64,000 bases of DNA, from the NCBI RefSeq assembly GCF_024723735.1, contig NZ_JANQDU010000004.1, forward strand, positions 372,001 through 436,000, given 5' to 3'. The notes under the pieces are model-generated. The model worked only from the letters and a program-made list of their open reading frames with translations. It searched no databases and was not told the origin of the DNA. This DNA comes from Frigidibacter sp. ROC022 (GTDB taxonomy: Bacteria; Pseudomonadota; Alphaproteobacteria; Rhodobacterales; Rhodobacteraceae). Shown here in pieces: positions 7,075 to 15,639 of the stretch; position 1 is the stretch's first letter, and the number at the start of each line of letters is the position of its first letter. The position numbers and the translations under genes are program-made.

Positions 7075-9090
7075 ATGGCCAGTCTCAGCCCCGCCACGCA
7101 GGCACCCGCCCCGAAGTTCCGTCAGGTCTCGGTGGTCCTCTGGATCGCCGCGCTAGGGCTCTTCTGGCTGTTCTGGAAACACGGCGCCGGGCTGGCGCCC
7201 TGGGCCTTCGACTATCCCCGCGCCTGGACCGTGCCGGTGGCGCGCTGGATCAGCCAGGCGATGAAATGGCTGCTGAACGACGCCACCTTCGGCCTGTTCA
7301 CCTTCGAGCAGGCGACCCGTTTCATCGCGGCGGTGATCGAGGTTCCCTATCAGGTCGCGCTCAGCCTTCTGTCGACCGGCTTTCTCGAGGGCCAGGGCTC
7401 GACCGCAACGCAGATCCTTCCGCCATTGTCCTGGCTGGCGGTGATCGCGGTCTTTGCGCTGATCGGGCATCGGGCGGGCGGCGTCCGGCTGGCGGCGCTG
7501 GTGGTCGGCTGCCTCGGCTTCGTGGCCGTCTTCGGCCAGTGGACCAGCGCCATGGTCACGCTGGCCTCGATCCTGGTCGCGGTGCCGCTGGGCGTTGTCG
7601 GCGGCCTGTTGCTGGGCATCGCCGCCTATCGCTGGCTCTGGGTCGAGCGGGTCCTGCGGCCGATCCTCGACCTGATGCAGACGATCCCGGTCTTTGCCTA
7701 TCTGGTGCCGGTGTTGATCCTGTTCGGCTTCGGACCGACGGCGGCGATCGTGGCGACACTGATCTATGCGATGCCGCCGATGACCAGGATCACCCTGCTG
7801 GCGCTGCGCCGGGTGCCGTCGGAACTGCACGATCTGGGCCAGATGGTCGGCTGCACCCGGCGCCAGCTGACCTGGAAGGTGCTTGTGCCCTCGGCCCGCG
7901 ATCCGCTGATGGTCGGGGTCAACCAGGTCATCATGCTGTCGCTGAACATGGTCATCATCGCCTCGATGATCGGCGCCGGCGGGCTGGGGTTCGACGTGCT
8001 GGCGGCGCTGCGCAAGCTGGATTTCGGGGCCGGGCTCGAGGCCGGCTTCGCCATCGTCGCGCTGGCGCTGGTGCTGGACCAGCTCAGCCAGGCCTTCGCC
8101 CGCAAGAGCTGGGGCCAGCCGGTGCAGGGCAGCTGGGCGCATCGGCATCCCTACCTTCTGGCGGCGCTGGCCACGGTGGCGCTTGCGGCGCTGCTGGGGC
8201 TGGTCGTGCCGGCAGTGCAGAGCTACCCCAAGACGCTGGAGATCTCGACCGGCACCTTCTGGTCCAACGTCGTCAAATGGATCAACGTCAACTATTTCGA
8301 CACGCTGGAGGCGATCAAGAACGCGCTTCTGCTGAACCTCCTGATCCCGTTCAAGCGGTTCCTGCTGTCCTTGCCCTGGGCCGGGGTGGTGGCGTTGCTG
8401 GCCTTCGCGGGCTGGCGCCTGGGCGGCTGGCGGCTGGCGGTGCTGACCGCGTTTCTGGCGCTGTTCATCGCCGCCACCGGCCAGTGGGAAAAGGCCATGA
8501 CGACGGTCTATCTCTGCGGCATCTCGACAATGATCGCGATGCTGATCGGCGTTCCGGTCGGAATCGCGGCGGCCGAGAAGGCCGGACTCTGGAGGTGGGT
8601 GCAGGTGGTGATCGACACGCTGCAGACACTTCCGAGCTTCGTCTATCTGATGCCCGCCGTGATGCTGTTCCGGGTCGGTGACTTCACCGCGATGATTGCC
8701 GTGGTGGCTTTCGCCGTGGCGCCGGCGATCCGTTACACCGCGCTCGGCCTGCGCGGCGTCGATCCGCGGCTGATCGAGGCCGGCCGGGCAATGGGCTGCA
8801 CGAGATCGCAGATGCTGACCCGGATCAAGCTGCGGCTGGCGCTGCCCGAGATCCTTCTGGGGCTCAACCAGACCGTCATGTTCGCGCTGTCGATGCTGGT
8901 GATCACCGCGCTGGTCGGCACCCGCGACCTGGGGCAGGAGGTCTATATCGCGCTGACCAAGGCCGATCCGGGGCGCGGCCTTGTCGCCGGCCTGGCGGTG
9001 GCCTGCATCGCGATCATCGCCGACCGGATGCTCCACGCCGGCGCCCGCAACGCACGGGCCCGGCTTGGTCTGGCAGAGGTGCAGGAATGA
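7075..9090 (+). CDS. Double-length ABC transporter permease (two ProW-like domains)
   Basis: A 671-residue integral membrane protein that appears to be an internal duplication or fusion of two binding-protein-dependent permease domains. Each half carries its own ATPase-docking (EAA-like) loop: LHDLGQMVGCTRRQLTWKVL in the first half and IEAGRAMGCTRSQM in the second. Each is followed by the membrane segment ending MIGAGGLG or LVGTRDLG. A single polypeptide could therefore supply both permease subunits of the complex. Usual ProW/OpuAB proteins are about half this length. It overlaps the following phosphotransferase gene by 4 bp (ATGA), indicating translational coupling. Confidence 0.87.
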   Translation: MASLSPATQAPAPKFRQVSVVLWIAALGLFWLFWKHGAGLAPWAFDYPRAWTVPVARWISQAMKWLLNDATFGLFTFEQATRFIAAVIEVPYQVALSLLSTGFLEGQGSTATQILPPLSWLAVIAVFALIGHRAGGVRLAALVVGCLGFVAVFGQWTSAMVTLASILVAVPLGVVGGLLLGIAAYRWLWVERVLRPILDLMQTIPVFAYLVPVLILFGFGPTAAIVATLIYAMPPMTRITLLALRRVPSELHDLGQMVGCTRRQLTWKVLVPSARDPLMVGVNQVIMLSLNMVIIASMIGAGGLGFDVLAALRKLDFGAGLEAGFAIVALALVLDQLSQAFARKSWGQPVQGSWAHRHPYLLAALATVALAALLGLVVPAVQSYPKTLEISTGTFWSNVVKWINVNYFDTLEAIKNALLLNLLIPFKRFLLSLPWAGVVALLAFAGWRLGGWRLAVLTAFLALFIAATGQWEKAMTTVYLCGISTMIAMLIGVPVGIAAAEKAGLWRWVQVVIDTLQTLPSFVYLMPAVMLFRVGDFTAMIAVVAFAVAPAIRYTALGLRGVDPRLIEAGRAMGCTRSQMLTRIKLRLALPEILLGLNQTVMFALSMLVITALVGTRDLGQEVYIALTKADPGRGLVAGLAVACIAIIADRMLHAGARNARARLGLAEVQE

Positions 9091-9965
9091 TCCCCGAACG
9101 CCTGCGTGCATTGCCCTGCTGGCAGGGGGACATTCGGGCCGAACGGCTCAGCGGCGGGCTGTCGAACGAGATCTGGAAGGTCACCGACGGTGCCGGTGCC
9201 CATGTCGTGCGGTTCGGCGAGGACTACCCGTTCCACCATGTCTCGCGCAGCCGCGAACTGATGGCGGCCCGCGCCGCCGCCGAAGCGGGCTTTGGTCCGG
9301 CGGTGACCTATGCCGAACCCGGGGTGATGGTGACGGCCTTCCTCGAAGCCCGGACCTGGACCGAGGCCGATGTCACAGCCGCGCCCGAACGGCTGGCGGC
9401 GCTGCTGTCCGAGTTCCACCGCAGGATGTCGGCCCATGTCTCGGGCGAGGGGTATTGCTTCTGGGTGTTCCACGTCATCCGCGACTATGCCCGCAACCTC
9501 GCCTCGGCCCCGGTGGCGCCGCAGCTTCCCGCCTATCTGGAGATCGCCGAAGAGATGGAGGCCGCCCAGGTGCCGCTGCCGATCGTCTTCGGCCATCATG
9601 ACCTGTTGCCGGCCAACATCCTCGACGACGGGCAGCGGCTCTGGCTGATCGACTTCGAATATGCCGGCTTCGGCACCGCGATGTTCGACCTGGCCGGCGC
9701 GGCGTCGAATTCCGGGATGACGGAAGACCAGTCCGGGCGGTTTCTGAGCGCCTATTTCGGCGCCGCGCCCGATGCCGCCCTGCGCCGGGCCTTTGACGCG
9801 ATGCAATGCGCCTCGCTGCTGCGCGAGATGCTCTGGGCCCATGTCTCGGGCCTGCATCTGGCGACCGAAGGCGTCGATTTCGCGGCCTATGCTGCCGAGA
9901 ACAAGACCCGTTTCGAGACCGCGCTCGCGCGATATCGCACTCTATATGGAAAGCCCAGGACATGA
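9087..9965 (+). CDS. Choline-kinase-like phosphotransferase (APH/ChoK fold)
   Basis: A 292-residue protein with the aminoglycoside phosphotransferase/choline kinase fold. The N-terminal lobe has the nucleotide loop LSGGLSNEIWKV. The catalytic lobe has the Brenner motif FGHHDLLPANIL followed by the metal-binding DFEYAGFG. It starts inside the permease gene (ATGA overlap) and overlaps the next flavoprotein gene by 4 bp, so it belongs to this operon. The position suggests it phosphorylates the imported amine or a relative such as choline or an amino alcohol. The substrate is inferred only from context. A second gene of the same family lies 3.2 kb downstream. Confidence 0.8.
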   Translation: MIPERLRALPCWQGDIRAERLSGGLSNEIWKVTDGAGAHVVRFGEDYPFHHVSRSRELMAARAAAEAGFGPAVTYAEPGVMVTAFLEARTWTEADVTAAPERLAALLSEFHRRMSAHVSGEGYCFWVFHVIRDYARNLASAPVAPQLPAYLEIAEEMEAAQVPLPIVFGHHDLLPANILDDGQRLWLIDFEYAGFGTAMFDLAGAASNSGMTEDQSGRFLSAYFGAAPDAALRRAFDAMQCASLLREMLWAHVSGLHLATEGVDFAAYAAENKTRFETALARYRTLYGKPRT

Positions 9966-12400
9966 CCCTTCCGGACAAAGCACAAGTTGTGGTGATCGGC
10001 GGCGGCATCATCGGATGCTCGACCGCCTACCATCTGGCCCGCGACCACAAGGCCGATGTCGTGCTGCTCGAGCAGGGTCGGCTGACATCCGGCTCGACCT
10101 GGCACGCCGCCGGGCTGGTCGGGCAGCTTCGCTCTTCGGCCTCGATCACCCGGGTGCTGAAATACTCGGTCGAACTCTACCGGACCCTGGCCGAGGAGAC
10201 CGGGCTCGAAACCGGCTGGAAGATGACCGGCTGCCTGCGGCTGGCCACCAACGAGGATCGGTGGATCGAATACCGGCGCCTGGCCACGACCGCGCGGAGC
10301 TTCGGGATGGACATGCACCTGATCTCGCCGGAAGAAGTCAAACGTATGTGGCCGCTGATGGATGTAAGCGACCTGATTGGCGCAAGTTGGTTGCCGACTG
10401 ATGGTCAGGCGAGTCCGGCCGATATCACCCAGTCGCTTGCCAAGGGCGCCCGGATGCATGGCGCGAAGATTCACGAAGGGGTCCGGGTTACCGGCTTCGG
10501 GATGCGGGACGGGCGGATCACCTCGGTCAAGACCACGGGCGGCGAGATCGCCTGCGAAACCGTGGTCAACTGCGCCGGCCAATGGGCGCGGCAGGTCGGC
10601 GCCATGGCCGGGATCAACGTGCCGCTGCAACCAGTCAAGCACCAGTACATCGTCACCGACCGGATCGAGGGGCTGGCCGCCGACGCGCCGACCCTGCGCG
10701 ACCCGGACCGGCGCACCTATTTCAAGGAAGAGGTCGGCGGGCTGGTCATGGGCGGCTACGAGCCGAACCCGCAGCCATGGACCACCGGCGACATTCCCGA
10801 CGACTGGGAATTCGCTCTGTTCGATGACGACTACGACCATTTCGGCCAGCATCTGGAACAGGCCGTCGCCCGCGTCCCGGCGCTGGCGGAAACCGGCGTC
10901 AAGCAGATGATCAACGGCTCGGAAAGCTTCACCCCGGACGGCAATTTCATCCTCGGTCCGGCACCGGAATGCGCCAACATGTTCGTCGGCGCAGGGTTCA
11001 ACGCCTTCGGCATCGCCAGCGGCGGCGGTGCCGGCTGGGTGCTGGCGGAATGGGCGATGACCGGACAGGCGCCGATGGACCTCTGGGTGGTGGACATCCG
11101 GCGTTTCGGCGAGATGCATCGCGACCGCGACTATGTCCGCGACCGCACGCTGGAAGCCTATGGCAAGCATTACGCGATCGGCTTTCCGCATGAGGAATAC
11201 ACCTCGGGCCGGCCGCGCCTGACCTCGCCGCTCTACGACCGGCTGAAGGCACAGGGCGCCGTCTTCGGGTCGAAATTCGGCTGGGAAAGGGCGAACTGGT
11301 TCGCCCCGCCGGGTGTCGAGCCGGTGGATATCCCCTCGATGGGGCGGCAGAACTGGTTCGATGCGGTAGGCGAGGAACATGCCCATGTGCGGCAGGCGGT
11401 CGGGGTTTTCGACCAGTCGTCCTTCTCGAAATACGAACTGACCGGCAAGGATGCCGGCAAGGCGCTGGACTGGCTCTGCGCCGGGGATGTCTCGAAGCCG
11501 CCGGGGCGGCTGACCTATACCCAGATGCTGAACGCCCGTGGCGGGATCGAGTGCGATCTGACCGTGGCGCGCCTGTCCGAGGATCGCTTCTATATCGTCA
11601 CCGGCACCGGCTTCCGCAGCCATGACGCCGGCTGGATCCGCGACCACATGCCAGAGGGAGAGGCGCAGCTGCTCGACGTGACCGAGGACTGGGGCACGCT
11701 GTCGCTGATGGGGCCCGAGGCGCGGCGCGTCCTGGAGCAGGTGACCGATGCCGATGTCAGCAACGAGGGCTTCCCCTTCGGCCATATCAGGGAGCTTACG
11801 ATTGCCGGATCACGCCTGCGGGCCCTGCGCGTCACCTATGTCGGCGAGCTGGGCTGGGAGCTGCATATGCCGATTGCCGATACCGCAAGGGTCTACGACG
11901 CGCTGATGCAGGCGGGAGAGGCCCATGGCATCCGGCCGGTCGGCTATCGGGCGCTGGAAAGCCTGCGGCTGGAAAAGGGCTATCGGGCCTGGTCATCCGA
12001 CATCACGCCCGGCGACACGCCGCAGGAGGCGGGCCTTGGCTGGGCGGTCAAACTGCGCCGCGAGACGCCGTTTCTGGGCCGCGCCGCGCTGGAGGCGGCC
12101 GCGGGGAAACCGCTGGCCAAGCGCTTCGCCGGCTTTGTCCTGGACGACCCCGAGGCCGTGCTGCTGGGCCGCGAGACGATCCTGCGCGACGGCGCCGAAG
12201 TCGGCTATCTGACCTCGGGTGGCTATGGCTATAGCGTGCAGAGCCCGATCGGCTATGGCTATGTGCGCAACCCGGAAGGGGTCAGCACCGATTGGCTGAA
12301 CTCGGGAGAATATGCGCTGGTGGTCGCGGGCGAGACCCTGCCTGCAAGGCTGAGCCTGCGCCCGTTCTACGACCCCGAGAACCTGAAGGTGAAATCCTAG
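9962..12400 (+). CDS. FAD-dependent dimethylglycine/sarcosine dehydrogenase-type protein with GcvT domain
   Basis: An 812-residue, two-part enzyme. The N-terminal half (about 1-420) is a DAO-type FAD oxidoreductase: VVVIGGGIIGCSTAYHLA is the dinucleotide fold and SGSTWHAAGL carries the histidine to which FAD is covalently bound in dimethylglycine and sarcosine dehydrogenases. The C-terminal half (about 430-812) is a GcvT-like tetrahydrofolate domain with its barrel end (VGYLTSGGYGY). The family oxidatively removes an N-methyl group and passes the one-carbon unit to folate. ATG 9962 overlaps the preceding gene by 4 bp. Substrate could be dimethylglycine, sarcosine or another methylamine from the transporter upstream. 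Confidence 0.88.
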   Translation: MTLPDKAQVVVIGGGIIGCSTAYHLARDHKADVVLLEQGRLTSGSTWHAAGLVGQLRSSASITRVLKYSVELYRTLAEETGLETGWKMTGCLRLATNEDRWIEYRRLATTARSFGMDMHLISPEEVKRMWPLMDVSDLIGASWLPTDGQASPADITQSLAKGARMHGAKIHEGVRVTGFGMRDGRITSVKTTGGEIACETVVNCAGQWARQVGAMAGINVPLQPVKHQYIVTDRIEGLAADAPTLRDPDRRTYFKEEVGGLVMGGYEPNPQPWTTGDIPDDWEFALFDDDYDHFGQHLEQAVARVPALAETGVKQMINGSESFTPDGNFILGPAPECANMFVGAGFNAFGIASGGGAGWVLAEWAMTGQAPMDLWVVDIRRFGEMHRDRDYVRDRTLEAYGKHYAIGFPHEEYTSGRPRLTSPLYDRLKAQGAVFGSKFGWERANWFAPPGVEPVDIPSMGRQNWFDAVGEEHAHVRQAVGVFDQSSFSKYELTGKDAGKALDWLCAGDVSKPPGRLTYTQMLNARGGIECDLTVARLSEDRFYIVTGTGFRSHDAGWIRDHMPEGEAQLLDVTEDWGTLSLMGPEARRVLEQVTDADVSNEGFPFGHIRELTIAGSRLRALRVTYVGELGWELHMPIADTARVYDALMQAGEAHGIRPVGYRALESLRLEKGYRAWSSDITPGDTPQEAGLGWAVKLRRETPFLGRAALEAAAGKPLAKRFAGFVLDDPEAVLLGRETILRDGAEVGYLTSGGYGYSVQSPIGYGYVRNPEGVSTDWLNSGEYALVVAGETLPARLSLRPFYDPENLKVKS

Positions 12401-12409
12401 GCCGCGGCG

Positions 12410-13072
12410 CTATCCGGCCAGCTGCAGCACGATCCCCCGCCCGGGAGAGGTTCCCTCCTCACCCGGCATCGAGACATAGGGGGCGGTCTCCTCGATCAGG
12501 CGCAGCACGCCGGCGGCTTGCATCTCGGCCACCTTGGCCGAGAACCCGCCGTCCCAGACCGTGTCCTTCACGGTGATCGCCATGACCCCGCCGGGCCGCG
12601 TCACCCGCGCCAACTCGTCCAGCGCCTCGCCGCCGACATGGCCGGTGGTGAAGACCCCGGTTGACACCACCGCCGCGAATTCCCCGTCGGTAAAGGGCAG
12701 CGGCCCGCCCAGGGCGGCGCGATGCAGAGAGGCATAGACACCCTTGCGCGCCGCCACAGCCAGCATCCCCTCGGACAGGTCCAGCGCCACCGCCTGCGGA
12801 TAGCCGACGATCCCCAGCCACTCGCCGACCAGCCCGGTCCCGGCCCCCGCGTCCAGCACCGGCCCTTCGCCCTTCGGGAGATGCCGGGTCAGCAACGCCA
12901 GGCAGACCGAGGGGTGCCGATAGCCCGCACTGGCCATGTAGCCGTCATAGGTCTCGGCCCAGGCGTCATAGCGCTTGGCGACTTCTTCCGGCGAGCTGGC
13001 GGCATAGACCGCCCCCAGATGTCCCTCGTGCTGATCGCCGTCCTGCTGCGTCTTGTCTGCGGTATCGCCCAT
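12410..13072 (-). CDS. Class I SAM-dependent methyltransferase
   Basis: A 220-residue methyltransferase. The SAM-binding motif I is VLDAGAGTGLVGEWL (about residues 67-81), followed by VALDLSEGML and LARVTRPGGVMAITV, in the order of the UbiE/COQ5-like class. The N-terminal part SSPEEVAKRYDAWAETYDGYMA is typical of small-molecule methyltransferases. ATG 13072 is preferred over the start 75 bp upstream because the extension is unlike the family and would crowd the divergent gene. It is convergent with the flavoprotein gene (9 bp between stops) and divergent from a phosphotransferase. Substrate unknown. Confidence 0.8.
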   Translation of the reverse strand: MGDTADKTQQDGDQHEGHLGAVYAASSPEEVAKRYDAWAETYDGYMASAGYRHPSVCLALLTRHLPKGEGPVLDAGAGTGLVGEWLGIVGYPQAVALDLSEGMLAVAARKGVYASLHRAALGGPLPFTDGEFAAVVSTGVFTTGHVGGEALDELARVTRPGGVMAITVKDTVWDGGFSAKVAEMQAAGVLRLIEETAPYVSMPGEEGTSPGRGIVLQLAG

Positions 13073-13166
13073 TCTGTCCTCGGCCTTGCTTCGGTTGCGC
13101 GGAACATAGCCATGCCGGTGGAATTGTGAAACCTTGGCGTGAGACAACAGCCAGAAGAGGGTCCGG

Positions 13167-14078
13167 ATGAGTGAAGTTGAGACAGCCCGCGCAGCAATGA
13201 AGCAGATCGAGGCCCTGTCCGGCTACGATGGTCCGCTCGAGCGGATGGGGGGGCTGACCAATCTGGTCTATCGCGCCGGGGATGTCGTGCTGCGCCTGCC
13301 CGGGGCCGGGACCGAGACCTATATCGACCGCGCCAACGAAGCCGTGGCGGCAAGGCTGGCCGCGCTGGCCGGGGTCAGCCCGGAAGTCCTGCATGCCGAC
13401 CCGGCCACGGGATTGATGGCGACACGCTTCGTCGATGGGGCCGTGACCATGACGCCCGAGGGATTCCGGCAGCGCCCCGGCGCCGCGGCCCGGGCCGGAG
13501 AGGCCTTTCGCCAGTTGCACCGGTCCGGCGCCAGCTTCGCGTTCCGTTTCGAACTCTTCGCGATGATCGACGACTATCTCTCGCTGCTGGCGACCAAGGA
13601 TGTCGCGCTGCCCGAGGGCTACCATGACGTGGTGGCCGAGGCGTCGGCGATCCGCGAGGCGCTGGCCGCGCATCCGCTGCCGCTGGCGCCCTGCCATTGC
13701 GATCCCCTCTGCGAGAATTTCCTCGATACCGGAGAGCGGATGTGGATCGTCGACTGGGAATATTCCGGGATGAACGATCCGATGTGGGATCTGGGCGATC
13801 TCTCGGTCGAGGCCGAGTTCGACGCGGCGCTGGAGGCCGAGATGCTCACCGCCTATTTCGGTGGCGAGCCGACACCGCATGATCTGGGCCGGATGGTGAT
13901 CTACAAGGCGATGTGCGACCTGCTCTGGACCCTCTGGGGGCTGATCCAGCTGGCCGACGGCAACCCGGCCGAGGATTTCCGGGCCTATGCCGACAACCGT
14001 TTCGCCCGCTGCAAGGCGCTGATGGGGCAGCCGGACTTCGCCCGCCATCTGGCCGCGATCCGGCGCGGCCCGGGCTGA
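13167..14078 (+). CDS. Choline/ethanolamine kinase family phosphotransferase
   Basis: A 303-residue kinase-like protein. The nucleotide loop is GGLTNLVYRAGDVVLRLPG near the N terminus. The catalytic loop is LAPCHCDPLCENFLD and the metal-binding segment is VDWEYSGMNDPMWDLGDLS, which closely matches bacterial LicA/choline kinase proteins. It differs clearly from the other phosphotransferase at 9087, so the two are not recent duplicates. It stands divergent from the methyltransferase, with about 95 bp for both promoters. The likely reaction is phosphorylation of choline, ethanolamine or a similar amino alcohol; choice among these is inference. Confidence 0.8.
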   Translation: MSEVETARAAMKQIEALSGYDGPLERMGGLTNLVYRAGDVVLRLPGAGTETYIDRANEAVAARLAALAGVSPEVLHADPATGLMATRFVDGAVTMTPEGFRQRPGAAARAGEAFRQLHRSGASFAFRFELFAMIDDYLSLLATKDVALPEGYHDVVAEASAIREALAAHPLPLAPCHCDPLCENFLDTGERMWIVDWEYSGMNDPMWDLGDLSVEAEFDAALEAEMLTAYFGGEPTPHDLGRMVIYKAMCDLLWTLWGLIQLADGNPAEDFRAYADNRFARCKALMGQPDFARHLAAIRRGPG

Positions 14079-14088
14079 GCCGCGGCGT

Positions 14089-14475
14089 TCAGATCGCCGC
14101 GACCGCCTCGGCCAGCATGTCGCGGACCTGTTCGGCCAGCTTCAGCAGCTCGGGATTCGGGATCGAGGCCATCGAGGCCACCGGATCGACCGCCGAGACC
14201 TCGGTGTCGGCGCCGATCTGCCGCAGGATGACGTTGCAGGGCAGCATGGCGCCGACCCGCGGTTCGGTCTGGATCGCGCCATAGGCCAGCTTGGGGTTGC
14301 AGGCTCCGAGAATCCGGTAGCCGTCCAGCTCGGCGCCCAGCCTGGCCTTCATCACCGCCTGGACGTCGATTTCCGTCAGCACGCCAAAGCCCTTGTCGGC
14401 AAGGGCGGCGCGGGTCCGGCTCTCGGCCTCGTCGATGCCGGTCCCGGCGAGGGTCCTGTCGATCGTATAGCTCAT
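14089..14475 (-). CDS. DUF302 domain-containing protein
   Basis: A 128-residue cytosolic protein with a DUF302 domain across nearly its whole length. The family pattern is visible as EAESRTRAALADKGFGVL, followed by ACNPKLAYGAI and GAMLPCNVILRQ. The biochemical role of this family is unknown; members often sit with redox or metal-stress genes. ATG 14475 has AAAGGCAG upstream. An FNR-type box lies about 90 bp upstream in its leader, suggesting induction when oxygen is low. It is convergent with the phosphotransferase gene. Confidence 0.82.
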   Translation of the reverse strand: MSYTIDRTLAGTGIDEAESRTRAALADKGFGVLTEIDVQAVMKARLGAELDGYRILGACNPKLAYGAIQTEPRVGAMLPCNVILRQIGADTEVSAVDPVASMASIPNPELLKLAEQVRDMLAEAVAAI

Positions 14476-14562
14476 CGGATCGCTGCCTTTCTTGAAATGG
14501 GGCAGAGAGATGCACTGCCCGACGCTGATATGGTGTCTAACGGAAGCGCTGCAACCGCGGCC

Positions 14563-14576
14563 TTGATCCATGTCAC
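14563..14576. promoter_or_regulatory. FNR-type box upstream of the DUF302 gene
   Basis: TTGATCCATGTCAC resembles the FNR/FnrL consensus TTGAT-N4-ATCAA, matching the first half-site fully and the second in three of five positions. A 16-bp stretch including it recurs, on the opposite strand, upstream of the YeeE/YedE gene at 42954. Read on the minus strand, a weak -10 candidate (TTAGAC) lies at about the right distance. Confidence 0.45.
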
Positions 14577-14678
14577 CGTGACGCTGGGTCAGCCCGGGCG
14601 GGGACCGGTTTGCACCGCGCCGCTTTCTGATGCAGGTTCGCGCAGATCCTTGCCCGCAAAACAACTGGAGAGCTCCCG

Positions 14679-15620
14679 ATGAAGCCCGATGTCCTGGTGA
14701 TGTCCGCGCCGGCCGCGCCGCAACTGGCACAGCTGGAAGCCGCCTACACGTTGCACCGTTACGACAAGGCCGAAGACAAGCCGGCGTTCCTCGCCGAGCA
14801 TGGGCCGAAATGTGAAGCCATCGCCACCAGCGGGCACCAGCTGCTGAGCGCCGAGATGCTGGAGCATCTGCCGCGGCTCAAGATCGTCAGCTGCGTTTCG
14901 GCGGGCTACGAATACATCGACGCCGCGGCGCTCAAGGCGCATGGCGCGGTGCTGACGACCACCTCGCCGGCGCTGGCCGACGACGTGGCAGATACCGCGA
15001 TCCTGCTGATGCTGGCGTCGCTGCGCAAGCTGGTCGATGCGCATGCCTATACCCGCTCGGGCGATTGGGCCAGGAAGGGACCGTTTCCGTTGCAGACTTC
15101 GGCCACGGGCAAGAACCTGGGGATCATCGGCATGGGTGCCATCGGCCGCACGATCGCGGCCCGGGCTTCGGCGATGCGGATGAACATCGCCTACCACAGC
15201 CGCAGCCCCAAGCCGGACGTGGCGCATGACTATCAGCCCGACCTGCTGGCGCTGGCCGACTGGGCCGATGTGCTGATCGCGATCCTGCCCGGCGGCGACG
15301 CGACCCGGCATATCATCGACGCGAAGGTGCTGGCGGCCCTCGGCCCCAAGGGCTGTTTCGTCAACGTGGCGCGCGGCTCGGTGGTCGACGAGGCGGCGCT
15401 GATCGCGGCTCTGAAGGATGGCACCATTGCCTGTGCCGGGCTGGATGTCTTCGCCTCCGAGCCCGATCCCGATCCGGCCCTGACCGGCCTGCCGAACGTC
15501 ACCCTGCTGCCGCATGCCGGCTCGGCCACGGTCGAGACCCGCAACGCGATGGCGCAGATGGTCGTGGACAACCTGGCGGCCTATTTCGCCGGCAAGCCGC
15601 TGATCTCGCCGGTCAACTGA
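14679..15620 (+). CDS. D-2-hydroxyacid dehydrogenase
   Basis: A 313-residue NAD(P)-dependent dehydrogenase of the glyoxylate/hydroxypyruvate reductase type. The Rossmann motif is LGIIGMGAIGRTIAARA (about residue 148). The catalytic arginine is in NVARGSVVDEAAL, the glutamate in DVFASEPDPDP and the histidine in LLPHAGSATVE. GAGAGC lies before the ATG. Such enzymes reduce glyoxylate, hydroxypyruvate or other 2-oxoacids. The neighbouring rhamnose and methylamine genes do not fix a substrate. It is convergent with rhaI. Confidence 0.87.
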   Translation: MKPDVLVMSAPAAPQLAQLEAAYTLHRYDKAEDKPAFLAEHGPKCEAIATSGHQLLSAEMLEHLPRLKIVSCVSAGYEYIDAAALKAHGAVLTTTSPALADDVADTAILLMLASLRKLVDAHAYTRSGDWARKGPFPLQTSATGKNLGIIGMGAIGRTIAARASAMRMNIAYHSRSPKPDVAHDYQPDLLALADWADVLIAILPGGDATRHIIDAKVLAALGPKGCFVNVARGSVVDEAALIAALKDGTIACAGLDVFASEPDPDPALTGLPNVTLLPHAGSATVETRNAMAQMVVDNLAAYFAGKPLISPVN

Positions 15621-15639
15621 TGCCACGGGCGCGGCGGGG

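Noticed and set aside
7153-9111. A 652-codon minus-strand frame opposite the double permease
   Set aside because: Translation is rich in Gln, His, Arg and Asp, the usual reverse image of a GC-rich membrane protein gene.
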